Source: CAWBAT01 sp963810905
GTDB lineage: Bacteria > Acidobacteriota > Terriglobia > Versatilivoradales > Versatilivoraceae
Reading direction: 5' to 3'
Assembly (NCBI GenBank): GCA_963810905.1
Contig: CAWEPG010000006.1
Span: 124,001 to 188,000, forward strand
Length of the DNA: 64,000 bases
Part shown: positions 9,932 to 18,158 of the stretch, one piece after another
How the letters are laid out: every line of letters begins with the position of its first letter
Position numbering within the stretch: the stretch's first letter is position 1
Made by a program: the position numbers and the translations under genes
Notes under the pieces: generated by a model
What the model was told of the DNA's origin: nothing
What the model saw: only the letters and a program-made list of their open reading frames with translations
The model's database searches: none

Positions 9932-11299
9932 ATGAACCGTCGCGTCGTCAATACCATAATCCTCTACCTTTTTGTTTCATTTGCGACCCCTCTCCCTCCG
10001 TTTCTTTTTTCAATGCCTCAAGCCGCAAAGAGTGGCAAAGGAAAAAGCACTGGGAAAACTCCTGTAGAGAGAAGTCACCAGGAGGAGGTGGATCAGACTG
10101 ACCACTACGAAAACGCACAAAAATTGCTCAATGAAGGAAAGTTCGAGGAAGCTGTGCAGGAGTATCGTCTCTCACTAGAGAACCAGCCAAACAACGATGG
10201 CGCTCATTTCGGCATCGCTCTTGCTTTGACTCGTCTCGGAAAGACTAGTGAAGCGATCCAGTCTTATCAGGCTGCACTCCAGATCAACCCTAAGCTCTGG
10301 GAAGCCGAATTGAACTGGGGGATTATCTTGCTCAGCCAACAGAATTTTGAAGGAGCGATTGCTCACTTTCAGACAGCAGGAATCCTCAATCAAGGAAACT
10401 TCCAGGTAACTTTCCTGAAAGGGAAAGCCCAAGAATCGGCAGGCGATCTTGCTAATGCATTGACGTCACTATTGCAAGCACTGCCTTTGGCGAAGAATGA
10501 GAAAGACCAGCTTGAGGTTCATGAAGCGCTCGGTTCCATTTACCTGAAGCAACGAAGTTGGAAAGACGCAGAGAATCATTTGGTCATGGTAAAAGAGGGC
10601 GGGAAAAAGAACATTCAATTGGATCTCGATTTAGCCCAAATCTATTTTGAAACTGATCAGATGGAAAAATGTGCGAGTCTCCTCAAACCTTTGGCTGATG
10701 CGAATCCTCAAGAGGCTGAGGCACAAGAGATGATGGCGAGAATTCTCGTGAAGAAAGGGGATGTGCCAGGTGCCATTTACTACTTTCAGCTGGCTATCAA
10801 ACAACAAACGGATAAGAATCGACGCCAGAACCTGCTGCTGGACTTGGCTGCGGTCTACGAAAAATCAAGCCAATCAGACAAAGCGATGGCTATCTTCAGG
10901 CAAGAAGCCGCAACATCGGTGAATCCCCAGTTACATTTTCATTTGGGGACTCTCTGTATGCATCAAAAGGACTATGAGTGCGCATTACGATCATTCTTGA
11001 CGACACTGCAGCTGAAGCCGGATTTCATCGATTGCTACAGTAATCTGGGGGCTGCTTTAATGATGTTAGAAAAATATCCGGAAGCCATTGCTGCCCTCTC
11101 GAGATTCAAAGAAGCTCGGCCTGATATTCCCGGAACCTACTTCTACCTTGGCCTCGCCTATGACAAACTCAAGGATATTCCCAATGCCATGTCCAACTAT
11201 CAAAAATTTCAGGAACTGGACCAAGGCAAGAGTGACGTCCAAAGCTTTCAGGCTAGGGAACGGCTAAAGGTTTTGAAAAAGAAACCAAAAAAGCGTTAA
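9932..11299 (+). CDS. Exported TPR-repeat protein
   Basis: 455 residues. An N-terminal hydrophobic stretch (about residues 8-28) ending near SMPQAA suggests a signal peptide. After a basic linker there are roughly ten tetratricopeptide repeats, for example AQKLLNEGKFEEAVQEYRLS, IQSYQAALQINPKLWEAELN and YPEAIAALSRFKEARPDIP, ending in a lysine-rich tail. TPRs mediate protein contacts; no enzyme domain is present. It heads a same-strand cluster with three further genes separated by 25, -4 and 3 bases, so it is probably the first gene of an operon. No clear Shine-Dalgarno precedes the ATG at 9932. Confidence 0.85.
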   Translation: MNRRVVNTIILYLFVSFATPLPPFLFSMPQAAKSGKGKSTGKTPVERSHQEEVDQTDHYENAQKLLNEGKFEEAVQEYRLSLENQPNNDGAHFGIALALTRLGKTSEAIQSYQAALQINPKLWEAELNWGIILLSQQNFEGAIAHFQTAGILNQGNFQVTFLKGKAQESAGDLANALTSLLQALPLAKNEKDQLEVHEALGSIYLKQRSWKDAENHLVMVKEGGKKNIQLDLDLAQIYFETDQMEKCASLLKPLADANPQEAEAQEMMARILVKKGDVPGAIYYFQLAIKQQTDKNRRQNLLLDLAAVYEKSSQSDKAMAIFRQEAATSVNPQLHFHLGTLCMHQKDYECALRSFLTTLQLKPDFIDCYSNLGAALMMLEKYPEAIAALSRFKEARPDIPGTYFYLGLAYDKLKDIPNAMSNYQKFQELDQGKSDVQSFQARERLKVLKKKPKKR

Positions 11300-11324
11300 G
11301 CTCATTTTTATTGATGGATCTGTG

Positions 11325-11859
11325 ATGTCTGCATTGCTGAAAACGTCTAACAATAAGTATTCTCGTCCTATTCTTTTCTTTCAGATTCTGACTTTGCCTT
11401 GGTTTGTGTGCGTGTTTCATGCCGCCGAGGAAACTTCCGACAAAAATTACTTGAAGCTTGAGCAAAAACTCAAGACGACCTCGGACCCCATTGGCAAAAC
11501 GAAGACCCTCATCCAAATGGCAGACTTCCAGTTGCAAGGCGCGGCTCACCACGCCAAGAAAAGTAATTTCGCAGAAGCGGATCAATCTTTGTCTCGTTAC
11601 CGGTCGATCATCCACGAAACTCAAGAAATACTCATATCGTCGAGGAAAGAATGCACAGAAAAATCCGACGGGTTTCAAGGATTTTGAGATTGCTTTAAGG
11701 AGGCAATTGCGGGCACTTGAAGATCTGAGATCAAATTATCCGTACGAACTGGCACAGGGGTTAAATGGGACAATTGAGGATGCCAAAGCGGCCCAGGAAA
11801 GCATGCTTGTGCAGATCTTCGGGGAGGGCAATTTTGGCAAACGAAAAGAAACCAAATGA
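11325..11859 (+). CDS. Secreted helical protein, interrupted by a +1 frameshift
   Basis: The first frame (ATG 11325, with a GTG one codon earlier) encodes a signal peptide ending near FHAAEE and a helical region to ISSRK. The sequence then continues one frame over as NAQKNPTGFKDFEIALRRQL to a stop at 11859. Removing one A from AAA at 11646-11648 restores a single protein of about 177 residues. The stop overlaps the next start (ATGA at 11856), showing that the second half is the genuine 3' end. No family recognised. Neighbours are the exported TPR protein and another exported charged helical protein, so all three may act together in the periplasm. Confidence 0.6.
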
Positions 11860-12554
11860 ATAGGGGTATGGTCATGAGGTCCGGATACAGTCCAATGCAT
11901 AGAGATTCTAGTAAAGTGGCTTTCCTATGGGCCTGTCTTATTTTTCTTTTTCAATTGAAAAGCGCCGTGGCATCTCAGAATCGTGACTACCTGACGGAGG
12001 AAGAAGTTGAACAACTCCGGGAGGCCCAAGAGCCGCCTTTACGGATGCATGTTTTTACCGGAATTCTGAATAAGCGGTTTGAAAAAGTCCGCCTAGCAGC
12101 TCCCAGCAAAACGGATGCAAAAAAAGAAGTAAAGGAGGATGACTCTGATTCGAAGATTGCGAGCCAGGAGCCGCCCCAGCCCCAATCCGGTTCTTCCAAC
12201 CCGAAGGGAGGAAAAAAGAAGGAACGGCTCGAAACATTGGAGGAGATCCTGAATGACTACCTTCATTGCGTGGATGAAGTTAGCACGAATGTTGAAAACG
12301 CTAGAAGCATTCCTTTAGACCCCAAGGAGTACTTAAAATCCTTGAATAAATTGGATGGTTTCCTGCAGAAACAAAATCAGTGGTTCAAGGCAATGGAGAC
12401 TAAAAGCTTAAGCAAGGCGGAACGGGAAGCAACCGAGGAAATTGTGCAAGCTCAACACGAATTAGCAGAAGATTTGGAAAAAGCCATGGATCAGCTAATG
12501 GAAGAAATCAAGAGGATAAAAGATGCCAAGAAGGCGAAAGATAAGAAAGACTAA
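11856..12554 (+). CDS. Exported charged helical protein, function unknown
   Basis: 232 residues. A hydrophobic segment at about residues 21-38 (VAFLWACLIFLFQL) is followed by RDYLTEEEVEQLREAQEPP, a Lys/Glu-rich low-complexity linker with KEVKEDD and PQPQSGSSNPKGGKKK, and a C-terminal coiled region ending in repeated Lys/Asp. The TEEEVEQLREAQEPPLR block is, from memory, common in small acidobacterial proteins, but I know no function. Its ATG overlaps the previous stop by four bases, implying translational coupling; the SprT-like gene starts three bases after its stop. Confidence 0.75.
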   Translation: MNRGMVMRSGYSPMHRDSSKVAFLWACLIFLFQLKSAVASQNRDYLTEEEVEQLREAQEPPLRMHVFTGILNKRFEKVRLAAPSKTDAKKEVKEDDSDSKIASQEPPQPQSGSSNPKGGKKKERLETLEEILNDYLHCVDEVSTNVENARSIPLDPKEYLKSLNKLDGFLQKQNQWFKAMETKSLSKAEREATEEIVQAQHELAEDLEKAMDQLMEEIKRIKDAKKAKDKKD

Positions 12555-12557
12555 GTC

Positions 12558-13289
12558 ATGACCCAACGTTCTTTGTTTCAGGAAAGCAGTTTGGAATTTA
12601 TTCAGCAGACACGTCGAAAATTTGAGGATGTTCTGGAGCAACTCATACACCTCAATTCGCAGCCTTCGATTCACATTGAGCTCTATCCCTTTGTGGGGAT
12701 CAATCACACGATTCGACTCAGAAATGGCTATCTTTTGGTGCGACTCAGCGACCTGTTCGAACATGCTCCTTGGGATGTGATTGAAGCACTGGCCGTCATC
12801 CTTTTATATAAACTTTATCGTCGACGGATTCCGCGCGCCACTTCCCAAAAGTACCTCGCCTTTGCAAATTCGTTTGAAATGAAACAGAAATCCCAGACCA
12901 ACCGAAGGCAGCGGGGACGGAAACTCCATTCTGGTCCGAAGGGGAGCCATTTCGATCTGCTTTCCCTCTTCACCAAGCTGAATCATCAATACTTTGATGG
13001 GAAACTTAAAGAGATTAAGCTGGGCTGGAGCCTAAAAAAAAGTCGGCGCATACTCGGGCACTTCGACCCCTCTCACCATTCCATAACCATTAGTCGTGTC
13101 TTCGATGAACCCCGAGTGCCTGAAGCGATTGTATCCTATGTGCTTTACCACGAAATGCTCCATGCCACCTCCGCCGATTCTGCAAATTTCGATTGCCGAA
13201 TTCGGCATTCCAGAGAATTTAAGATTCGAGAAAAAGAATTTCCCGACTTCAAGTACGCGAACGATTGGATTCGAAAGAATCTGTCGTAA
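12558..13289 (+). CDS. SprT-like zinc metallopeptidase
   Basis: 243 residues. The HExxH zinc motif is H198-E-M-L-H202 in YHEMLHATS, inside a C-terminal SprT-like domain beginning at about residue 130 with FTKLNHQYFDGKL and LGHFDPSHHSITIS. The N-terminal 110 residues (IHIELYPFVGINHTIRLR) are an extra domain I do not recognise, and a basic linker separates the two. SprT-family enzymes are typified by Spartan, which degrades DNA-protein crosslinks; a bacterial role is less settled. It is the last gene of the TPR cluster, three bases after the preceding stop, and is followed by the convergent hflX. Confidence 0.8.
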   Translation: MTQRSLFQESSLEFIQQTRRKFEDVLEQLIHLNSQPSIHIELYPFVGINHTIRLRNGYLLVRLSDLFEHAPWDVIEALAVILLYKLYRRRIPRATSQKYLAFANSFEMKQKSQTNRRQRGRKLHSGPKGSHFDLLSLFTKLNHQYFDGKLKEIKLGWSLKKSRRILGHFDPSHHSITISRVFDEPRVPEAIVSYVLYHEMLHATSADSANFDCRIRHSREFKIREKEFPDFKYANDWIRKNLS

Positions 13290-13491
13290 CACCTATTTCT
13301 TTTGAATAACGGAGACATCTCCCCACGTCCGATTCACGTGCCTCTTTCCTAGTCCTAATTACAACAGCCAGTCCTCTTTGTCGCAGAGGGGGAAGAGCAG
13401 GAGAAAATGGGGAATTTTCATGGTGTAGTTCTTGGCCCCCTTACCGAGATATCGGTGAGTCACGCCTCGAACAGGGGAAGCGTTGCGTTCT

Positions 13492-14769
13492 TTATGCTTG
13501 GAACTGCTTGAGTTTCTGGACGAGGGAGGAAGGTGCTTCAACTTCTACGCAGACCCCTTCCTCGGTGTAGGCTTCGCTGATCAAGCGGCTGTTGGCATGC
13601 AGTTGAGACAAGTAATTGATATTTTGATGGTCGAAGAGAAACCTCGCCCGGATGAGAGGGTCCTGCTGCAGCAGCTCATCGATTCTCTTTAGGAGAAGAG
13701 GAATTCCCGAACCTTGTGCCGCAGAGATGGGAACATATTCATGGTGGGTATCCGGAACTGAAACGGAGTCAATTAAATCTACTTTATTATGAACATCCAG
13801 AATTGGCTTGGAGGCGTAACCCAGGTTGTCGAGGACCTGAAGCACGGAATCGCGCTGTTGCGGCCAGCGGGGATTAGATACATCAATGATATGAAGCAGC
13901 AGCGCCGCTTGGCCAATTTCCTCGAGGGTAGCGCGAAATGCCGACACGAGATCGGTAGGAAGTTTATTGATGAATCCAACGGTATCCGAGAGTACCGCTT
14001 GGCGTTTAGAAGGGAGCTTGAGCCGGCGTAACAGTGGATCCAAAGTTGCAAATAACTGGTCAGAGGCAAATGTCCCCGCGCGTGTCAATAAATTGAAAAG
14101 GGTTGATTTCCCTGCATTGGTATAACCAACCAAGGAAATTGTGGCCATTGGAATCGAACCCCGCAATCCACGGTGCAAAGCGCGATGGGTTCGAACGTGC
14201 TCCAATTCTAGTTTAATGGTGTGGATCCGACGACGGATCTTTCGAATGTCGGTTTCCAATTTGGTTTCTCCGGGTCCGCGGGTTCCGATTCCGCCCCCCA
14301 ATCGTGAGAGTTCAATCCCCTTTCCTGAGAGTCGTGGCAAGAGGTAGTTTAGCTGGGCCAGTTCAACCTGCAGTTTGCCTTCTCGCGTTCTGGCACGACG
14401 AGCAAAAATATCGAGAATCAGTTGTGTCCGATCGATCACTCGACACGCAGTGCGTTGCTCAATGTTTCTTTGTTGGGCAGGAGAAAGAGCCTCATCAAAG
14501 ACAACTAGATCGGCTTTTAACTGTTGAATCTTGTCTGCAAGTTGCTGGAGCTTTCCCTTGCCGATCAAAGTTGCGGAATCGTAGTGGGCACGTTCCTGAA
14601 TGAATTGATCCAAAACTTCCCCCCCGGCAGAAACAACGAGAGACTCCAGTTCCTCCAGCGACTCTTCCGGAGTGAATGCATAGTGATTTGGGGGAGAAGC
14701 ATGATGGGATGACTTCAATGGACAGCCAAAGAGTATAGTTTTTTCCTTCTTCAATCGATTAGAAGTCAT
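13492..14769 (-). CDS. hflX: GTPase HflX (ribosome-associated)
   Basis: 425 residues. HflX rescues or splits stalled ribosomes. The N-terminal domain contains the family signature KGIELSRLGGGIGTRGPGE. The G domain has the P-loop GYTNAGKS (G1), LFATLDP (G2), DTVGFI (G3) and NKVD (G4). After NKVD comes the family's C-terminal region. It is the last gene of the microprotein-miaA-hfq-hflX cluster, 17 bases after hfq, the same order as in E. coli from miaA onward. Convergent with the SprT-like gene. Confidence 0.95.
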   Translation of the reverse strand: MTSNRLKKEKTILFGCPLKSSHHASPPNHYAFTPEESLEELESLVVSAGGEVLDQFIQERAHYDSATLIGKGKLQQLADKIQQLKADLVVFDEALSPAQQRNIEQRTACRVIDRTQLILDIFARRARTREGKLQVELAQLNYLLPRLSGKGIELSRLGGGIGTRGPGETKLETDIRKIRRRIHTIKLELEHVRTHRALHRGLRGSIPMATISLVGYTNAGKSTLFNLLTRAGTFASDQLFATLDPLLRRLKLPSKRQAVLSDTVGFINKLPTDLVSAFRATLEEIGQAALLLHIIDVSNPRWPQQRDSVLQVLDNLGYASKPILDVHNKVDLIDSVSVPDTHHEYVPISAAQGSGIPLLLKRIDELLQQDPLIRARFLFDHQNINYLSQLHANSRLISEAYTEEGVCVEVEAPSSLVQKLKQFQA

Positions 14770-14786
14770 GGGGGACCGGATGGGGG

Positions 14787-15035
14787 TTATGATTTAGTAG
14801 GGGCTGCTGCTCCAGGCTCTCCTTGAGCCAGTTTTCCAGCCGCAACGCTGCAAATGGCATGCTTGAAAATGAGCTGGTCCTGGTTATTCGATTCGAGGAT
14901 AACCGAGTACTTATCGAAGCTTTTGATTTTGCCCGTCAGCGTTACCCCAGTCATCAGGTAAACCGTCGTCAGTGCCTTGTCTTTCCTGACATTGTTTAAA
15001 AAAACATCTTGAATGTTTTGAATTTGTTTTTCCAT
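14787..15035 (-). CDS. hfq: RNA chaperone Hfq
   Basis: 82 residues. Hfq is a hexameric Sm-like protein that pairs small RNAs with messages. The N-terminal IQNIQDVFLNNVRKDKA carries the conserved Q-D-F-L-N proximal-face residues; the Sm1 part is VYLMTGVTLTGKIKSFDKYS and the Sm2 motif is KHAICSV (KHAIS in E. coli). The Ala/Gly/Pro-rich tail is short. It lies 24 bases after miaA and 17 before hflX. The presence of Hfq means trans-acting sRNAs are likely, though none was seen here. Confidence 0.95.
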   Translation of the reverse strand: MEKQIQNIQDVFLNNVRKDKALTTVYLMTGVTLTGKIKSFDKYSVILESNNQDQLIFKHAICSVAAGKLAQGEPGAAAPTKS

Positions 15036-15059
15036 AGTATCCTTTCAACTCATTCCGCC

Positions 15060-16085
15060 TTATTTCCCGTTTGCCCTAATCTCATGACCGTCTTTATCCG
15101 TTCGATTCCTTTCGAACGAGCGGAAAGACTGCGGTCTTTCCGCTTGCTGATTTGTCGTTTTGAAGAAGTCCTCTACTTCATGAAAGACGGACGACACTAA
15201 TGTTGTATCAGAACCAAAACCATTAAACCACAGGACTTCTTTTTCTTTTCGAAACCATGTCAATTGCCGTTTCGCGTAACGGCGGGTTTCTCTTTGAGTG
15301 GAGGAGATGGCCTCTTCCAGGCTCAATTCTCCCCGCAGGTGGGCAATCGTCTGTATGTATCCCAGAGACTGGAAGGGTTTCAGTTCAGGGGAATACCCTC
15401 TTGAGAGAAGAGATTTTACTTCTTGGATGAGGCCTGCATGAAACATATGCTCCACTCTGAGATCAATTGCTTGGTAGAGCGACTCCCTGGGTGGGCTTAG
15501 GCCGATTTTAAGAATTTTGAATCCTTTTAACGGGTCTCTGCCTCCGCGCAAATGCTGGGAAAGAGGTCTGGCAGTTAAGAAAAAAACTTCGATGGCCCGA
15601 ATAAGTTTTGGTTGGTCTTGCGGAGAAATTCGCAACGCGGACGTGGGGTCTACTTTTTTGAGAAGTCGATGAAGGTGTGCCGGGCCTTTGAGAGCTGCTA
15701 AATTGTGGAACCTTTCTCTCAATTTCTCTGATCGTTGCGGCCCCTCGAAAAGTCCCTCTAGTAGAGCTTTCAAATACAATCCGGTTCCACCCGCAATAAT
15801 GGGGAGCCGGTTTCGGCGAATGATCTCTTCAAGGACCTTTCGTCCGAGCCGCCCATAATCTCCGGCTGTGAACAAATGGTCTGGTTCAACGAGATCAATG
15901 AGGTGATGGGGGATTTGCTGTTGTTGAGGTCCCGTGAGTTTGGCCGTGCCGATATTGAAATCCTTATAGATCTGCACGGAATCGCAACTGATAATTTCTC
16001 CGGAGAAGCGCTTGGCCAGTTCCAATGCCAGATTGGACTTCCCGCTTCCTGTTGGGCCAACCACCGCGATCAGGGGGAAACTCAT
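15060..16085 (-). CDS. miaA: tRNA dimethylallyltransferase MiaA
   Basis: 341 residues. It transfers a dimethylallyl group to A37 of tRNAs reading UNN codons. P-loop VGPTGSGKSNLA at the N-terminus, ISCDSVQIYKDFNIGTAK with the conserved Asp-Ser-x-Gln, the GGTGLYLKALL loop and RYAKRQLTWFR near the C-terminus are all diagnostic. A 30-residue basic tail follows the core. Its ATG overlaps the stop of an upstream 31-codon ORF (ATGA), so its translation is probably coupled to that of the microprotein. Confidence 0.95.
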   Translation of the reverse strand: MSFPLIAVVGPTGSGKSNLALELAKRFSGEIISCDSVQIYKDFNIGTAKLTGPQQQQIPHHLIDLVEPDHLFTAGDYGRLGRKVLEEIIRRNRLPIIAGGTGLYLKALLEGLFEGPQRSEKLRERFHNLAALKGPAHLHRLLKKVDPTSALRISPQDQPKLIRAIEVFFLTARPLSQHLRGGRDPLKGFKILKIGLSPPRESLYQAIDLRVEHMFHAGLIQEVKSLLSRGYSPELKPFQSLGYIQTIAHLRGELSLEEAISSTQRETRRYAKRQLTWFRKEKEVLWFNGFGSDTTLVSSVFHEVEDFFKTTNQQAERPQSFRSFERNRTDKDGHEIRANGK

Positions 16086-16177
16086 TGTGGAGCCAAGAGG
16101 TAGCGCAGAAGCAGGTAGACAAAGATAAGGGTCGCCAGAAGAGAGATCCCGAGTTGCTGAACTCTAGAAATCTGCAT
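16082..16177 (-). CDS. 31-residue single-span membrane microprotein upstream of miaA
   Basis: ATG at 16177-16175 opens a 31-codon frame ending in TGA at 16084-16082, which overlaps the miaA ATG as ATGA. The peptide starts MQISRVQQLG, then has one hydrophobic stretch of about 17 residues (ISLLATLIFVYLLL), an Arg-Tyr and LLAPQ. That fits a single transmembrane helix with a basic N-terminus. A GAGG lies 14 bases upstream, rather far. I know of no named family. Evidence for a real gene is the hydrophobic helix, the exact overlap and the lack of any other use of this stretch. Confidence 0.55.
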   Translation of the reverse strand: MQISRVQQLGISLLATLIFVYLLLRYLLAPQ

Positions 16178-16418
16178 GAGAAACCGTTAAGCCTCTTTCC
16201 GGTAAGTTCTTCAGCAATCTACCTAATCCAAATTTTAATGTAAAGGGATTTCGCCCTGGATGGGTGACGGCTCGGGGTCGTAGAGAGTACTTTCGAGAAA
16301 CTTGGTTGAAAAGTCTTACTCTTGAAATGAAAGGAAACAACTGGGTAAAGTAGTCAAGTTGAGGATATGTTTTAAGATCCCTTTATTCTCAATGGAAGGG
16401 GAGAGACGAGTCCGTCAC

Positions 16419-17300
16419 ATGCGGAAATGGCACCTGGAGAAGGGAAGAGAAGCCTTGGAATCTATCTGGCTCGGAGCCCATGTTTCGATATCTGGTGGAC
16501 TCGATCAGGCACCCGAAAATGGAAGGCGCCTCGGTTGTGATGTCATCCAGATCTTCACCCGAAATCAAAGACAGTGGATAACCAAGCCGTTGACGCTGGC
16601 GGAGGCCAAGAGTTTTCGCTCTTCATTTCGGTCTTGCAAGCTGCAGGCTTCCGTCTGTCATAGCTCTTATCTCATCAATCTCGCCAGCCCCGATGAAGTG
16701 ACACTTTGGCAGTCCAGAGAGGCTTTTCGAGATGAATTCGATCGGTGCCACCAGCTTGGGATCAATTATCTTGTATTCCATCCCGGATCCCACTTGAAGA
16801 CGGGTGAAAAAGCTGGCCTCTACCGGATTGCCGAAGGTCTTAATTGGATATTGGAGCAGCGAAATCACTCTGCGACCACTCTGCTGCTTGAAACAACTGC
16901 CGGCCAGGGGTCAAACTTGGGGTACAGGTTCGAACAGCTTGCTGAAATTTTAGGTTTAGTTAAAGATTCACGGAGAATGGGCATCTGCCTGGATACGTGT
17001 CATCTCTTTGCGGCGGGTTATGATCTTCGAACGCCCCGCGCCTTCAAGAAGACTATGACGGAGTTGGACAAAATTGTAGGTTTGGCATTGGTCAAGTCGA
17101 TCCATCTCAATGATTCAATGAAAGAACTAGGGAGCCGCGTGGATCGTCACGAGAATATTGGGAAAGGTCGACTAGGACTCGAAGCATTCCGTCTGCTCCT
17201 CAATGAAGAGCAATTCCGGAAAATTCCAATGATATTAGAGACTCCCGGAGGTGAGGAAGGGTACCGTCACGATCTTGCGATTCTGAGGAAACTTCGTTAA
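16419..17300 (+). CDS. nfo: Endonuclease IV (AP endonuclease Nfo)
   Basis: 293 residues from ATG 16419. It cleaves 5' of abasic sites in base-excision repair. Signatures: LGAHVSISGGLDQAPENG at the N-terminus, DVIQIFTRNQRQW, LVFHPGSH with a metal-binding His, LLLETTAGQGSNLG with the Glu metal ligand, GICLDTCHLFAAGYDL, and a C-terminal DRHENIGKGRLG. All ligand positions of the three-zinc site appear intact. Longer starts (ATG 16392, TTG 16359) add residues not found in typical family members; the Shine-Dalgarno does not decide. It is divergent from the miaA cluster. Confidence 0.95.
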   Translation: MRKWHLEKGREALESIWLGAHVSISGGLDQAPENGRRLGCDVIQIFTRNQRQWITKPLTLAEAKSFRSSFRSCKLQASVCHSSYLINLASPDEVTLWQSREAFRDEFDRCHQLGINYLVFHPGSHLKTGEKAGLYRIAEGLNWILEQRNHSATTLLLETTAGQGSNLGYRFEQLAEILGLVKDSRRMGICLDTCHLFAAGYDLRTPRAFKKTMTELDKIVGLALVKSIHLNDSMKELGSRVDRHENIGKGRLGLEAFRLLLNEEQFRKIPMILETPGGEEGYRHDLAILRKLR

Positions 17301-17421
17301 AGCCAGCCATCCGTTACCTTTGACGCCGTTAAGTTCAAACACTCGTCTTAAGCTTGACGGTTCTCTCAAAATTCTGCTAATTAGCATCTTTCAATTTATT
17401 CTTGGGTTCAGAATTAATTTA

Positions 17422-18039
17422 ATGAGAAATGCAACAGAGATCTACCTGGTACGTCACGGCCAGTCCACACACAATCTCGAAGAGCGCATTGCCGGTCAAC
17501 TCGATTCTCAATTAACCGAATTGGGCTTTCAGGACGCCAAAGTCGTGGCTGCAGCCATTGGACGATCCGACTTCGACGTCATTTACTGTAGCGATCTTTT
17601 GAGGGCCAAGCAAACAGCCGAGACAATTTGCAATTACCTGAAACTAAGTTGCCCGATTAAATTCTCGCCCTTGCTGCGAGAATTAGACTATGGAGATTTC
17701 ACGGAAAAACCTGTCTCCGAAACCTTTGAATTTCTGAATTACAAAGTGGCCCAAGGGCAGCGCTACCCCGGAGGTGAAGGATTCATTGACCTCGAAGGGC
17801 GGGCCCAGCGATTCCTTTTTCAGCTGAAGCGGGAGTCTGCCGGTAGTTGCGTTTTGGTCGTCTCTCATGCTGGGTTGCTGCGGCTGCTGGCTATGCTCTT
17901 TGACCCTAAGAGACGGCAGGAACACTTGGATCGGGCTTACGGAAACCGCTTTCTTGGTAAGGTTGTTATGGATGCCAATCAAGAATTAGTTTCTTTGGAG
18001 GTCATTCAGAATCCACGCAGGGACGGTTCGACGCTTTAA
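17422..18039 (+). CDS. Histidine phosphatase (phosphoglycerate mutase/CobC-like)
   Basis: 205 residues. LVRHGQSTHN is the RHG phosphohistidine motif, YCSDLLRAKQTAETI follows, and the second catalytic His is in VVSHAGLLRLL. The length fits the small cofactor-dependent mutase/alpha-ribazole phosphatase group; these two cannot be separated by eye. I place the start at ATG 17422 just before the conserved first strand; a longer frame opening upstream would add a hydrophobic stretch (LLISIFQFILGF) without family support. It follows nfo on the same strand and is convergent with the glycosyltransferase. Confidence 0.85.
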   Translation: MRNATEIYLVRHGQSTHNLEERIAGQLDSQLTELGFQDAKVVAAAIGRSDFDVIYCSDLLRAKQTAETICNYLKLSCPIKFSPLLRELDYGDFTEKPVSETFEFLNYKVAQGQRYPGGEGFIDLEGRAQRFLFQLKRESAGSCVLVVSHAGLLRLLAMLFDPKRRQEHLDRAYGNRFLGKVVMDANQELVSLEVIQNPRRDGSTL

Positions 18040-18158
18040 AGACTGAAAGTGATGCCAATTTCATAGTAGCGACGGGCCTCCTGTCCTGCCAAATCGTGCC
18101 AACGGCTTAGTTGATGTTGACTTTCAGCCATCCGTCCGGCATAGAAATCTATTCCTAC
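18036..18158 (-). pseudogene. Possible relic of an outer-membrane-protein C-terminus
   Basis: Between the glycosyltransferase stop and the convergent phosphatase stop, the minus strand keeps an open frame reading GIDFYAGRMAESQ and ending EARRYYEIGITFSL, then TAA. Alternating aromatic and polar residues near a hydrophobic terminus resemble the last strands of a beta-barrel protein. It has one internal ATG (31 codons) and no usable upstream start. It could equally be chance; weakly supported. Confidence 0.2.

Noticed and set aside
13443..13456. ACCGA-GATA-TCGGT as a terminator between SprT-like gene and hflX
   Set aside because: Perfect short stem but no T run on either side; left out as a terminator.
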